From the NCBI RefSeq assembly GCF_014066305.1, contig NW_023501047.1:682001-746000 (forward strand): DNA of 64,000 bases, read 5' to 3'. Positions 25,149 through 40,093 of this stretch are shown piece after piece. The DNA comes from Letharia columbiana (lineage: Eukaryota > Ascomycota > Lecanoromycetes > Lecanorales > Parmeliaceae). The translations under genes and the position numbers were made by a program. The notes beneath the pieces were generated by a model, which saw only the letters and a list, made by a program, of their open reading frames with translations, did no database searches and had not been told where the DNA came from. Position 1 is the stretch's first letter. Each line of letters starts with the position of its first letter.

Positions 25149-26982
25149 TTATAAATAATATTTTAATATCTAATTTTATCTCTTAATTTAATTATTAATT
25201 TAAGAATAAAATATAATATTTAATTTATACTTTATATTTAAATATTAATATAGTATTATCTAGAACTTATTTATAAATAAAGAATTTCGATTTAAAATTA
25301 AATTATATATTATATCGCGTAGTAATATAAACTTTTATTATAAGATATTAATAAGACTATTAGCCTTTAGATTCTTAGTAATTATTATATATATTATATA
25401 CTTAATTAATTTATTTATTAAGATTAAAATAATATTATAAATTTTATTAATATATAAATTTCTTATAAATAATAGATTTATAATAAAATCTAATATTATA
25501 GTATAAAATAAATCTATATTATTTAAGAGAATTAACGTTAGCTCGCTATACGACTTATAATAATAAATTTATATTCTTTAATAATTAAGATAAATATAAA
25601 TATATTCTACTATATCGCTTATTATATCTATTTAATAATATTTAAATTTAATATTCTTCTTAATATACTTATAGATAAAATATCTAATATTAGAGTTATT
25701 ATAATTTATATAAAGAATCTCTTTCTTTATAATAGAATTATTAGAAATATAAATTACGAGACTATAACGTAGTAGTTTATTCTTATTAACTCTTTATTTT
25801 AAAAGCTTATTCTATTTAATAGCGTACTTTTAATACTACTTCTTATTTATAATAAAAATATTTTTATATTATAATTTAAATAGCTATACTATTATTAATT
25901 TTTATAATTTTAAATAAAATCTCTTTAACTCTAAAATCTAATAAATTAAAAGTTAAGATAATATTATAGTATCTAGAATATATATTTATTTATTAAGTAT
26001 TCTCTTATCTAAGTTAATAATTTAGATATCTATAATAATAATATTATCTAATTACTTTATTAACGCTATAAGTTTAATTATAATAAATATATTTTTATAT
26101 TTTTATAGATTAAATTAATATTTCTAATTATAAAGCTTATTTTATAAAATAAAAATCAAATTATTATTATTATTCTCGCTATTATTTAATTTAATAATAT
26201 TAAACTTTCTTAATAATATATTTATAGAATTAAGTTTTCTTTTATAATATTTAATAATAAAGTTAAATATAGCTAATTTCTTAACTTAGCGAATCTACTT
26301 TATATTAAACTCTTTTATTATTATAAAATAATATAAATTATTATAATCTAAGATTATATAAATAGAGTACTTATTATTTTATAAATAATATCTTTAATTT
26401 TTAAAGTCTAATATAATTATATAAAGCTTTTTATTATATATATTCTAGTAAAACTTAGTATTTTTAAATTTATAGCTAAAAAAAGTAATAAGATATTATT
26501 ATTTATTCTCGCTTAGTTAATTAAATATATTATCTATATCTATATTAAAAGTATTAATTTTTATAATAAATAATATTTTTTAATTATAATATTTTAGTAT
26601 AAATACGATAATAAATACTCGCTTAAGTATCTTAAAAGTTTTATATACTTTTTTATTAAATATAAAGAATAATCTAATCTTATCTTTCTTTACTTTTTAA
26701 ATTAAATCTATTAAAAATATAATTATTTATAAAAAGTCTTATATAAACTATTAATAGAAGTTTACGAACTTTAGAAAGATTAAGATATTCTTAATAAACT
26801 TTAATTCTAATTATTTAGTAATAGTCTTAATACGCGATAGCTCTATTTAAATATTATACTAATTTATTAAGAACTCTAGAAAAATAATCTTATTACAATT
26901 AAAAGTATATTTTAATAATTTTATATAAAGTCGATACTTTAATAATACGCGTAGTATTTTATATATATACTCTTAATATAAC

Positions 26983-29900
26983 TATTAAGCCTAATGCGTC
27001 ATAGACCTTAACGCTACTTATTCGATATCGCATATACTATATTAGAATCCCTTTTAAGGCGTCGACATTATATATATTACGTTAAGGTCCCTTTTAGAAT
27101 TTAATTTCAATAATATACCTCATATACTTAGGAGCTTAGCGGATATAGATCTACTTCGTATACCTCGAAGTTTTAATATTTCTTAGAGATTAGTTCTATT
27201 ATTAAATATATTATTAAATTCTATAACGATATTATATCTTTTATAGCTTATATTCGCTAGCTAATTACTAGTAAACTATATTTTTATAATTTTAATCTCT
27301 CTATCTTTTAAAGAAAAAGATTTATTATTATTACGATATCGAGTTTATCTCTAAATTATATAATAGAAAACGAAGATAATATTAAGAGTCGCTATAGCGT
27401 TAATAATAAATTTAAGAATTTTTTATTAGTAAAAGATCTTACTATAAAATAATATCTTATAATTACTAAAGTCGAAAATCGTCGCCTAAAATAAGAATAT
27501 AAATTAACTACGTTAAAGATTTATAATTATAAGCTTTATAACGCTAGCTTATCGTCTATAACTAGCGAGAATTTATCTATATTAATTATTATCGCGCCTT
27601 TAACAAATATATTAATTAAAACGAAAATACTTTATTTTAAAAGAATATATTTTTATAAGAGTATTAATAAGAGAGAGTATCTACGCTAATTCCGCGAAGT
27701 CGAAATTAAGTTTCTTATAAGTTCTAAGTATTTTATTATTAACTAATTAAGAATTATTTATTATATATAATTCTTAGAAGATAATCTTAATACTTAATAG
27801 TATAAATACTATTAAATCTATAGCCTAGAAAATATAACTTTTAAATTTTTTAAATAGTTTTTACTTAATTTAATAGCGAATCTAGTAAATTATTATTTTC
27901 TTATATACGAAAAGTAGAAGAAGGCTAAATAACGCTTCGATTAGAAGATATTTATTTTTAAGACTTATTTAAAGAAGCTAGAGGCTTATATAATTCTATT
28001 TTCTAAGAAATATTAAATTAATTTCTTCTTAGCTAAACTTAGATTAGAGCTTAAAAATAAGATTTTAAGTATTAATAGTATATCGAAATAATAAGAAGAA
28101 ATTCTTATCTAGACTATTATATAGAAAAAGATTTTAGAATATATACTTCGACGATAATTTCTATTCGAAGTCTTCGAAGGGGTTCGCTAAGAATAAGTCT
28201 TTAAAGAATCGAATTTCGAAGTCTAAATTAACTCTAAACGATAGCGCTTATATAGCGCGTATTTAAGACGATAGCGTAAAATATAAAATTAAATTTTTTA
28301 ATTCTAATTATAAAAAGAATAGTTATTTCTATTATAAAAAATAGAATTATTAAATATTTAAGTATTTAGATCTCGATAAATTATCTATAGCGTATATTAA
28401 TATAGTATTAATAAAAAAAGATTTAATCTTATAATCGCCTTAGAAGCGAGGTAAGAATAACGATTAATAGAGGTAATTTCTTCTATTTTTACGAAGAGAT
28501 AGATAAAGCTTTAGAGTAAATAGAGGTAACTCGTTACTCTACTTAATACTAAAGTATATATTAATTTAATTTTATAAAAGTTCGTAATTTAATAGAACTT
28601 AAAATTTTATAATATTATTTTATTATAATTGAAAGCGTTAAGCGATTAAAGTATATATTACTATAACGCGTATTAGCTAAATTATTAATTAATAAATAAT
28701 TAAAATTAGAGTAGAAAATATAATATACTCTTCTATACTATTAATTAAAAAGACTTTAATATTATATTAAATATATCTAGACTAAATTAATTATAAATAT
28801 TATTAAATTTAGCGGCGGAGTAATAGCGATTTAAAATTAATGCTAATAAATTATAGATTAAAGAATTAATTAAGTTTACTCGAATTATTAAATAAAAGCT
28901 AAATATATTTATAATCGTATACGTCGTAATAATATAAAGCGAATCGAAAAATAGACGTAATCTAAAGCTTTCTTAGAAGTTATTAAAGTTTAATAATATT
29001 TTTTTTAATAAAAAAGTAGAAATCTTATCTACGCTTAAGTAGGGGGATTATATTATTAAGATTAAAAGCGATAAAAAGCCGCTATATAGTCTCTTATATA
29101 ATCTATCTTAAATAAAGTTAACGAAGCTATAGCGCTATTTAAAAGATTTTCTTTAGAAAAATTAAATTCGTTACTTAACTTTCTTAATTGAAGTATTAAT
29201 TCTTTTTATTTCTAAAAAGAATAGAGAGCTTTATTTTTACGTTGATTATTAAGATCTAAACGCGATAATTATTAAAAATCGATATTCGTTACCTCTAATT
29301 ATTAAGACTCTAAATCGCTTATATAACGCTAAAATCTTTATAAAGCTAAACTTTAAGAATATCTATTATTAAATTTGAATTAAAGAAGGCGATAAGTAGA
29401 AAATAGCGTTTCGTAGTCGCTACGGCCACTTCGAATATTTAGTTATATCTTTTAGACTTATTAATATATTAATAACTTTTTAAGCGTATATTAATAAAGT
29501 CTTTATAAGTTTAATAAATATAATATATATAATATATTTAAATAATATTCTAATTTATAATACTAATTCAGCGAAGTATTAGCGATATATTAAATAAGTA
29601 TTTAAGCGTTTACGCTAGTTTTAACTATATATTAATTTAAAGAAATATTAATTCTATATTAAGCGAGTTAAGTTTCTAGAGTTTATTATATCTATCGAAG
29701 ATATCGCGATAAATTAAAAATGTATCGCTATTATTAAGAAGTAGCTAAAATTAAAAAGTTATTAAGATATATAAGTCTTTTTAGATTTTATTAATTTCTA
29801 TCGATAATTTATCTATAACTATTTTAGTATAATAGCGCTATTTACTAACTTACTTAAAGAGAGTAAGAATAATAAGAAATTTAAATTATTAGAGTGAATA

Positions 29901-32900
29901 GATAACGCTAAGTAGGCGTTTTAATAGCTTCGAAGTACTTTTATAATTACGCTATTTCTATACTATTATAATTTAAATTTAAAGTTATATCTTAAAATCG
30001 ACGCTTTTAACTTCGATATAGAGATTATATTTTTATAATTAAATAAGAATAATTACTAGCGACTAATAATATTTTAATTTAAAAAAATAATTTTTATAAA
30101 GTAAAACTATAAGATTTATAATTAAGAGCTATTTATTATTATAATATTTATAAAATAATAACGTTATTATCTAAAAGATAATACGTTTTATATTAAGATT
30201 TTAACGAATTATAATAATTTTAAGAATTTTATAAAATAGAAGAAATTAAACTCTAGATAAGCTTATTAGATACTAAAGTTAGCTACTTATAATTTTAAGA
30301 TTTTTTATTAAATAAATAAATTAAACTCTATCGACTCGCTATCGCGGCGCTTTAATTATAAAAAAATTTTATTATTAAATATTAAACTTTTATCGATATT
30401 ATAAAATAAGTTTATACTTTAAATTAATAATAAGTAATTATAAAGGGGTAAGAAGCTTATAGCGGCTATAGCGCTTATATTTTATATTATCGACGTTTAG
30501 ATAATTATTTCTAGAAGAGAGCTTAAGGTCGTATAAGAGATTATTTATAACGCACTTTAAAGGCTAATAAAAATATTAATTTAAGATTTATAAGTCTATA
30601 ATAATTAGATAAGCTCTTTTTAAATTAATATTAATAAGCTAGTAATTAAGCGTCGCGTATATAATTAAATATAGATCTTAGATTTTAAAAAATTATTAAG
30701 ATATAATAATCGTCTTTATATCTCTAAAAATAAGATCTTAAAAGAAGAGCTTATTAGTAAATATTATAATAATTTATTATTAAAATACTTTAGCGCTGCG
30801 AAGATATATAAGCTATTTACTCGTAAATATTATTAAAATAAAAGCTTAAAGTAAGTTATCGACTATATTAAGATATATAATATTTATTAATAAATTAAAG
30901 CTTCGTAATATTATCTATATAACGAATTAAGCTCGCTTTCTATCGCTATTAAGCTATAAAAGAAAATTTCTATAAATTTTATTATTAGCTTATTAGCGAG
31001 TAAGTATAAGAATATTATTTATAATACTATTCTAATTATAATAAATCGATTTATAAAAATAATAAAATATATTTCTATATTTACTATAATCGATATCGCT
31101 TAGCTAATAGAAGTATTTTATTTCGAAATAATATATTACTATAATATATTAAATAATATTATTAATAATAGAGACTCTATATTTATTAATAGCTTCTAAT
31201 TCGCCGTTTACTTTTATTTTAAAATTAAATAATATTTAAGTATCGCCTTTTATTTATAAATCGATAAATAAACTAAGCGATAAAATTAGATACTAAAATA
31301 CTTCTTATATATATTCGCTAATAATAAGTAAAATATTTAAATAAAATAACTATTAATAATAGAGTTCGCTTATATAAATAATTAATATTCCTTTATTAAA
31401 ACGATATTATTCTTTCTAATATATAAATATTATTCTAAAATTCGTTAGAAGATTAAGAATAACTTCGTTAAGAGAGAAGTATTCGCTATAAATAATAGAA
31501 TAAAGAAGTTATAAGTATTAAGAAATAAGATAGTAGAGCGCTTTCGCAGCGCTATTATAGCTTAGTTTAAGTATTATAATAAAATATATTAGTCTTAAAG
31601 CTATAAGATAAGTAATTTAATAATATTAGCGATTAAAAATCTAAAATAAAAATATCTAAGTAAGAAGTTATCTTATAAATTTATAAGATTATTTTAAATT
31701 ATAGATAAGATAGAGGCGTAAGCGTATCGTCTACTTCTATCCCCGATATATAGAATTTATAATATCTTTTATATATCGTTATTTAAGTCTTATTATCTTC
31801 GCGATTACGATAATATAGCGAAAGCCTTTATATAAACTCTCGATCTTATTAATAACGATAAGCTTTAAAAGATTAAAGAAATTATTAATAAAATTAAGTA
31901 TAAGAAAGATATCTAATATAAAGTTAAATAAACTAATTAAGATAAAAAGTATAATTAATAATTATTAGATAATAAATTTATTAATATTAGCGAGTTAATC
32001 TAAGTTTATAAATAGATAAATAATAAGCGAAAGTATTAAATAATAAATAATAAGTCTCTTATTACTAAAGAGCTTAATTAATTATATAAATTAACGACGA
32101 GTAAGCGAAGATAATAAAATAAAATATAATTATTAATTAGATTAAATATATTTCTAGATAATATTTATACTACGCGCGTACTCCTCTATATTTATTATTA
32201 TTAAAATATAGATTAATAAAATAATTATATTATTTAACTATCTATTAAACTCTACTATAAAGAAGATTTATTATATTAGAGTATATACTATTAATATAGA
32301 CGTATTTTTACTTAAAATAATTATTAAAGAATTATCTAAAGATTTTATACTAGCGCTATTACTAAAAAAAGATCGCTATTTAAATATCCTCCACTATCTT
32401 AATATTAAAGATCAAATTAAATTTATTAATCTAATTCTTTAATAAGAAGATAATTAAAGTATAATCTTTAAGTTAATACTCGTTAACGTTTATTATATAT
32501 CGATAAAGGCTCTTAAGCTTCTTCTTTAATAACTTATTTATTTTCTCTAATTTCTTTATACGCTTATATATCGCTATAAGCTAACTTTAAAAATCTATAA
32601 TTATAATAAAAATAATCGAAGTTATCGCTATTATATATCTTTATAATTTATATTATTAAATAATCTTCTTATTAAATTTAACTTATCGATAAAATAGCTT
32701 TTAAAATTATCTAGCGCGGCGATAGCGTTATATTAATTTCTTTATCTATATTTAAAGATATAGAGAAATTTTAATATAGCGACTAATATCGCATTTTTCG
32801 ATCTTATAGTTATTATAAAGAGAAGACTTATCTTAAATATATAAATCGTTATTTTAATAAAAGTAAGTTCTATATAATAAATTAGATATTAGAACTTATT

Positions 32901-34182
32901 AATAAATACGTATATAGAGTAATAATAATAGAAATAGTTAAGGGTTAGTAGTCGCGCCTATAAAACGACTATATACTTACTATTAAAATTATTATTATTA
33001 TTAAAAAAGAATATTATAAAATTATTAGTTTACGTATTAACGTAATTAATAATAATAAGATATTTATAATAAAGAGAAGTAGATTACTAATATAATAAGA
33101 TATACTATATTTATATTAGTATTAATATTAATATTATAGTATTAGAGTAAATACTTATAAGAAAGACGTTAGAAGTTATAAAGAATAAAAATAAATAATT
33201 TAAAAGAAGTTTTTATATTCTTTATCGTAGCGCTAATACTAATAAATAGTATCTAGTAACGTAGATAGTAGCGACGCGGTAATATTTCGTTATTATTTAT
33301 AGAACCGCGTCGCCTAGCTACTATTATTATTTCTATTATTATTATTTCTACTATTATTATTAATTAATAATTAAAGACGTTATTATAAACGCGTCGCTTT
33401 ATTAATTATTTTCTTTAAATCTCTATAATAAAGATTATTATTACGTTACTTCGCTATAAACGTAATACGCTATAAAAATAATATTATTTATAAAAAAACT
33501 CTTCTCCCTTCTCTCATCTATTAGATTTTCGAGATTTTATTATAAGTTTTTAAATCTAATATTATTCGCTATAGAGGTTATTAACTAGCGCTATAAAAAC
33601 GTTAATATTAAACGCGTTAATTTATTATAAATTATTATTAATTAATATTATAAAAGTAATATTATTCTCGAAGATAATATTAATATTATTATATAATATA
33701 TTAATAACGCGCCTACGGCGCGTAATAGTTAATTCTATTACGTTATTAAAATAATATTATAATCTTAATAGATTAACTCTTTTTTCTTATTTTTCTATTA
33801 GAATTTAAAGATTTTTTAATAAACGTTCTATCTTTACTTAAGCGTCTAGAAATTAAGACTTAGAAGAGAAGATAATTATTAGATCTAATACGTTATAGGC
33901 CTTAGTACTACTTATCTAATATCGTATATACTATATTAGAGTTTCTTTTAAGATATTAATATTATATATACTACGTTAGAGTTTCTTTTAAAGTTTAATT
34001 TTAATAATATATCTCATATATCTAGAGACTTAACGAATATAGATTTACTTCGCATATCTCGGAGTTTTAATATTTCTTAGAGATTAATTCTATTATCAAA
34101 TATACTATTAAACTCTATAACGATACTACGTCTTTTATAGTCTATATCCGCTAGCTAATTACTAGTAAACTACGCTCTTATA
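26983..34182 (+). mobile_element. Gypsy (Ty3-like) retrotransposon relic
   Basis: LTRs of equal length (306 bp) lie at 26,983-27,288 and 33,877-34,182. The duplication ATAAC is at 26,978-26,982 and 34,183-34,187, and the empty site is near 20,200. A purine-rich AGAAGAGAAGATAAT precedes the 3' LTR. Between the LTRs the decayed plus-strand frame keeps the Gypsy order. Reverse transcriptase is at about 29,040-29,760 (KPPYSLLY, FRSRYGHFEYL, a YLNNILIYN version of the YLDD box). Integrase remnants with DRDSIF are near 31,150, and an AYRL-type C-terminal end near 31,700. Stops occur throughout, so it is dead. The long sequence after 31,900 is not assigned. Confidence 0.85.
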
Positions 34183-34538
34183 ATAACTCTTTTATTTTAA
34201 AATAGATTAATATATTATTTAAATATATTATTAGAAGATATTAATATATAGCTTAAGTATTTTATTTATATAAGCTTAAAAGATTATAAAGATATTTATA
34301 AGACTAAAAGATATTACTTAATATTTAAACTAGCTATAGCGAGTTCGAAAGATAATTTTCTATTTATCTCTCTTTTATATTTATATTTAATAATATATAT
34401 TATAAATATTAATCTTAATAAAGTACTTCGTATATATAAATCTTTTTAAAATCTCTAAAAGTAGTAATAATAGATAATTATTTTTAATAGTTATCTTATT
34501 AAGTTTTTAATAATTAATATATAATTATAGCGAGTTTA

Positions 34539-35104
34539 TCTACAAATCTGAAAAGTGAATTTTTATACGATTTTCGCCGAGTCCGTATTATAAGTACGAT
34601 TTAGTACGATTTAGTCTATTTAATAAACTTTATCTATATTTAACTCTTTTTATTAATTCTATTAGTTTAGCAACTTTAAAAAATTTTAGTAACTTTAAAA
34701 ATTTTACGTAATATACTCTAATATACTCTAAGTACTATTCTATATATATATAATATTAATATATATTATTATTAATATACGTATTATTATACGCTATATT
34801 AGAGTATTATCTACGTAATTAATTTTATTAAATTATTTAATTTTATAGCTAAATTTAAGTTAACGTTAATACTCGTTACCGTAGAATCTTACCGTCATAA
34901 CGTCGATTATTAGAACTTTTCTTTTTTTGTATATATTATTATTAAACTGATAGAACTGGCGAAAAAGATTAAGATAGTTATTAAACCGGCGGAATTTAGG
35001 CGAATTCTAATTAGATTTACTAATTCGATGAATTTTGTAATTTCCGCGATAAACGCGCGATTAGCAATTTCAAATTTTATAGAAACTTTTCAGATTTATA
35101 GATG
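34539..35104. mobile_element. Short element with terminal inverted repeats
   Basis: About 566 bp is absent from the matching place in family A copy 2 (near 20,570). The ends are inverted copies of ATCTAYAAATCTGAAAAG, one C-to-T change apart. The interior has no open frame. This fits a miniature inverted-repeat element. The exact target duplication is unclear because flanks allow TTA or a shifted reading. Confidence 0.6.
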
Positions 35105-35409
35105 TTATTTAATTTCTTAATAAATAATATTAATAAGCTAATCTAATTAATTAAAAATTAAATTTACTTTCTCTTAAATATAGTATCTAAATAATCTCTA
35201 ATCGCTATAAATTTATTATATAATATATTATAAATTAAATCGCTTTTAAATAGCTTTCTAGATAGTAAATTAATTAAATATTTAATCTAATTATATATAT
35301 TAAGATTATTAAATAACTCTTCTAAAAAGACTTCTAATAGATCTTTAAATTATTTAAATATATTAAGATTATTTAACTATATAATATTATATCGTATAGC
35401 TTTATTATA

Positions 35410-38400
35410 ATTATCTTTATTATTTTTAAATAGAATCTAATATAAAAGTATAATAAATACTTATTTTAGACTATATATAATTGCTATATTAATTAATAAC
35501 GTAAATTACTTTATATTTATTATTACGATATCTACTTATATCTTATTACTTATAAAAAAATCGCGATAAGTCTAAAACTACTCGCGTTAATAAATATTTA
35601 AATTAATATTATAGATTTAAGAGAAATTAAGAATAAAGTTATATTCTTATATATTTATAATATATACCTTTAAGATTTACTCTTACTTTTTTTCTTAACT
35701 ATTCGCGAGATTAAAGATTAGATTATACTTTTTATATAAGAGTATTTAATAATTATTAATAGTATATATTATTATTAACGCGTATTTAGATTTAGAAATC
35801 TATATCTCTTTAATAAAAGATTATAATATAAAGATTTTCTTATTATCGATATCTATTAGAGTAATTATTTTATACTTTTTATTTAATATAATAATTTTAT
35901 CTCTTAATAATAAAGAGCGAGATTATCGCTTAATTAATAATATATTTAATACTATAGTAATAAGTATTAGACTTTATCTTTTCTTTTATTTAATTTATAA
36001 TTATATATTTTATTATTTATAACGTAGTTTAAATATTTAAATTTTTATAATATTCTAATTATTTATAATTATTAGTATATATAAAAGAATAAGATAGAGC
36101 TAAATTAGAAAATCTTAAATTTATATATATAGCTAATTATTAATTTAGAGTTACTACGCTCTTTAATTAAACCGGCTAAGTCATCGCGGGTAAATAAATT
36201 AGCGTTCGTAACCATCAAAATCTCGCCCTTCCGCGCCTCTCTTATTAAATTATAGATGTATATTATTTATAATAGTAATAAAATTTTAATAGTTTTCTAT
36301 TAAAATTTTGAATTTTTTTTTTCAATTTTAAAACGCTATTTGGACTTTCCGAAATTTTAAGAATTTTAAAAATTTGTCTTATAATCATTAAAGCGTAAGG
36401 AATTTAAAGATCGCTCACCTATTTACTCGATAGCCCACCAGGCTCTAATTAAAAAAATGACTATGAATTTAATTCATAGGCCTTTACTCGTAGTATTATA
36501 TTTTAATAAGAAATATCTTAAACTTAATATAAAAGTCGTTATCTTTAAATTTAGTTTACTTAGATTTTCGATCTTATAATATTAATAAAAACGAACTCTT
36601 CTTTTAATTTTATTAACTCTTTATATATTATTTCTTAGACTTAATATACTATTAATTATTACTCTTCTAATTACTTATCTTATTACTAAAGCGAGTCTTA
36701 TTTAAAGTAAAAAGCTCTTTTATTTTTTATAATCTTTACTTTATATTTTAATATTATTATAATAATATAATATAGATAATAGATTAAATAACCTTCTTTA
36801 TAGCTTCTAGAGAAATTTTCTCTATTATTCTATCTTATAAATCTTTTATATATTTTAAATCGATTATATAGCGATCTCGCTATAATTAAAGTATAATAAA
36901 ATAATTATTAAAGCTAGCTATTAATTATATATCTCTTATTATTACTTTAACTAATTAGTAATCTATATTATAAAATTTAATAATTAAATTATAAACTTAA
37001 TTTAAGTATTATCTCTTATATTTCTTTTAAATAGATTTCTTAATATCGTATAGTATCGTATTTCTAATATTTCTTTAAATCTACTTCTTAATATTTACTA
37101 AGAGAGTAAAAGACTAGCGAGTCTTTTCTTTATTTATATAAAAATTAATATAAAATATCGAGGCGATAAAATTATCGTAATTTTAAAGAAATATAATTAT
37201 CGAGTTATAGTTATTAAGATATTATATATTAAGTATTTTAATAATACTTATTTTCTTATAATTTAAATTATAATAGTAATTATCGCTATACTTATAATAA
37301 TATTTTTATATATTTTATATTTTAATTAGCTTAAATTTTTTAATAATTAATTACTTTTTAATATTAAGCTTTAGAAATTAATAGCGTTAAATTTAAATTA
37401 AGTTTATAAAATAAGAGTCTTTATTTATAAATAAAGAATTATTAGATATAACGCTTTAATAATATTATTATCATTAATAATATTATTTTTATTAATAATA
37501 TTATTAGAATTTTTATCGATATTAGAATTAATATTATAATCGCTTAATTATATAATAAATATATTTTAATAAAAGTTATTTATTAGATTAAAAACGTCGT
37601 TAGTAAATTATAATAAAATATTTCTACTTCGTAAATTAATAGAATTAGCTTATAAGTTACTTATTATAATTAAATTAGATAGCTTTATATAAATAAAGTT
37701 ATTAGAATTATAAGATAATAAAGTCTCTTTTAATAAAATTACGTAGTAGTTATATAATTATAAGATCTAGATATATAATTAATAAAATAAATAGATTAAT
37801 TATTAAATAAACTAATAACTAAAAAAAGAAGAAGAGAAAAGAAGACTTATAAGTATTTAAGACTTTATTAAATATATTAAATACTCGCTTTAGCTACGTA
37901 GCTTATAGTCTAATAAGCGACGTAAGCGAGCTTATTAATTTACTTCGAGTACTTTTACTCTTATATTATTCTTACTACTTTTAAATAGAATCTAATATAA
38001 AAAGATAATAAACGCTTATTTTAGATTATATATAATTACTATATTAGCTAATAACGTAAACTACTCTATATTTATTATTACGATATTTATCTATATCTTA
38101 TTACTTATAAAAAAATCGCGATAAATTTAAAATTATTTATATTAATAAATTATATAAATTAATATTATAGATTTAAGAGAAATTAAGAATAAGATTATAT
38201 TCTTATATATCTATAATATATATCTTTAAGATTTACTTTTACTTTTTTTCTCGACTATTCGCGAGACTAAAGATTAGATTATACTTTTTATATAAGAGTA
38301 TTTAATAATTATTAATAGTATATATTATTATTAATATATATTTAGATTTAAAAATCTATATCTCTTTAATAAAAGATTACGATATAAAAAAAATTTTATT

Positions 38401-40080
38401 ATCGATATCTACTAAGATAGTTATCTTATATTTCTTATTTAATATAATAATTTCGCCTTTTAGTAATAGAGAATAAGATTATTATTTACTTAATAATATA
38501 TTTAATATTATAGCGATAAATATTAGACTTTATTTTTTCTCTTATTTAATTTATAATTATATACTTTATTATCTATAATATAATTTAAATATTTAAAAGA
38601 ATTCTTATAATATCTTAACTACTCGTAATTATAATATTATATCTTAATAAGAGACATTTTATACTTAATATAAGAGTCGCTATCTTTAAATTTAATTCGC
38701 TTAAACTTTTAATCTTATAGCGTTAAAGAGAATAAACTCTTCTTTTAATCTTATTAATTTTTTATATATTATTTCTTAGACTTAGTATACTATTAATTAC
38801 TACTTCTTTAATTACTTATCTTATTATTAAAGTAAATTTTATCTAAAATAGAGAGCTCTTTTATTTTTTATAGTCTTTACTTTATATTTTAATATTATTA
38901 TAATAATATAATATAGATAATAGATTAAATAACCTCCTTTATAGCTTTTAAAAAAAAATCTCTATTATTCTATCTTATAAATCTTTTATATATTCTAAAT
39001 TAATTATATAATAATCTTATTATAATTAGAGTATAATAAGATAATTATTAAAGCTAGCTATTAATTATATATTTCTTATTATTATTTTAACTAATTAGCG
39101 ATCTATATTATAAGACTTAATAATTAAATTATAAACTTAATTTAAATATTATTTCTTATATTTCTTTTAAATAAATTTCTTAATATCGTATAATATCGCA
39201 TTTCTAATATTTCTTTAAATCTACTTTTTAGTATTTATTAAGAGAATAGAAAACTAATAAGTCTTTTCTTTATTTATATAAAAATCGATATAAAATATTA
39301 AGATAATAAAATTATTATAATTTTAGAGAAATATAATTATCGAGCTATAGTTATTAAGATATTATATATTAAATATCTTAATAATACTTATTTTCTTATA
39401 ACTCGAATTATAATAGTAATTATCGCTATACTTATAGCGATATTTTTATATATTCTATATTTTAATTAATTTAAATTTTTTAATAATTAATTATTTTTTA
39501 ATATTAAGCTTTAGAAATTAATAGCGTTAAATTTAAATTAAATTTATAAAATAAGAATCTTCGTTTATAGATAAAGGATTATTAGATATAACGCTTTAGC
39601 GATTATTATTTCTATCGATAATATTATTAGAATTTCTATCGATATTAGAATTAATATTATAATCGCTTAATTATATAATAGACGTATTCTAATAAGAGTC
39701 GTCTACTAAGTTAAAAATATTATTAATAAATTATAATAAGACGTTTCTACTTTATAAATTAATAGAATCGACTCGCGAGTTACTTACTATAACTAAATTA
39801 AATAACTTTATATAAATAAAGTTATTAGAATTATAAGATAGTAAGATCTCTTTTAATAAAATTATATAATAGCTATATAATTACGAGATTTAGATATATA
39901 GTTAATAAAATAAATAGATTAATTATTAGATAAACTAATAATTAAAAAAAATAAAGAGAACTTATAAGTATTTAAGACTTTATTAAATATATTAGATACT
40001 TATTCTAGCTATATAACTTATAATTTAATAAGCGATATAAGCGAGTCTATTAATTCGCTTCGAGTACTTTTACTCTTATA
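35410..40080. repeat. Tandem duplication, two units of about 2.1 kb
   Basis: Unit 1 (about 35,410-37,964) and unit 2 (about 37,965-40,080) match along their length. Unit 1 carries the R element at 36,074-36,491, unit 2 does not. Each ends with a segment that also occurs at 20,885-21,150 of family A copy 2. Both units are AT-rich and stop-filled. Type unknown. Confidence 0.65.
36074..36491. mobile_element. R element, short copy (418 bp)
   Basis: Shares both ends with the long copy at 23,413-25,148, including the palindrome ATGAATTTAATTCAT (36,463-36,477). It also shares the internal GCGGGTAAATAAA stretch, but lacks the CGGAGAA tandem middle. The empty site is visible in the second tandem unit near 38,630. 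Probably an internal-deletion derivative, or the basic form of the element. Confidence 0.6.
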
Positions 40081-40093
40081 AGATAGTACTTAG

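Larger units (their letters stand above)
20132..26905. repeat. Family A, copy 2
   Basis: The most complete copy of the AT-rich repeat, about 5.0 kb after removing the insertion at 23,413-25,148. Its start (20,135 on) matches 26,906 on, and its end (26,811-26,905) matches 12,691-12,789. The three copies are therefore head to tail. It serves as reference for the empty sites of the insertions in copies 1 and 3. Coding capacity is lost; the family is not recognised. Confidence 0.6.
26906..35409. repeat. Family A, copy 3 (interrupted)
   Basis: Matches family A copy 2 from its start. The blocks are 26,906-26,982, 34,183-34,538 and 35,105 to about 35,409. They are split by the Gypsy element and a short inverted-repeat element. 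After about 35,409 the sequence passes into the 2.1-kb tandem duplication. Stop-filled; no gene. Confidence 0.6.
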
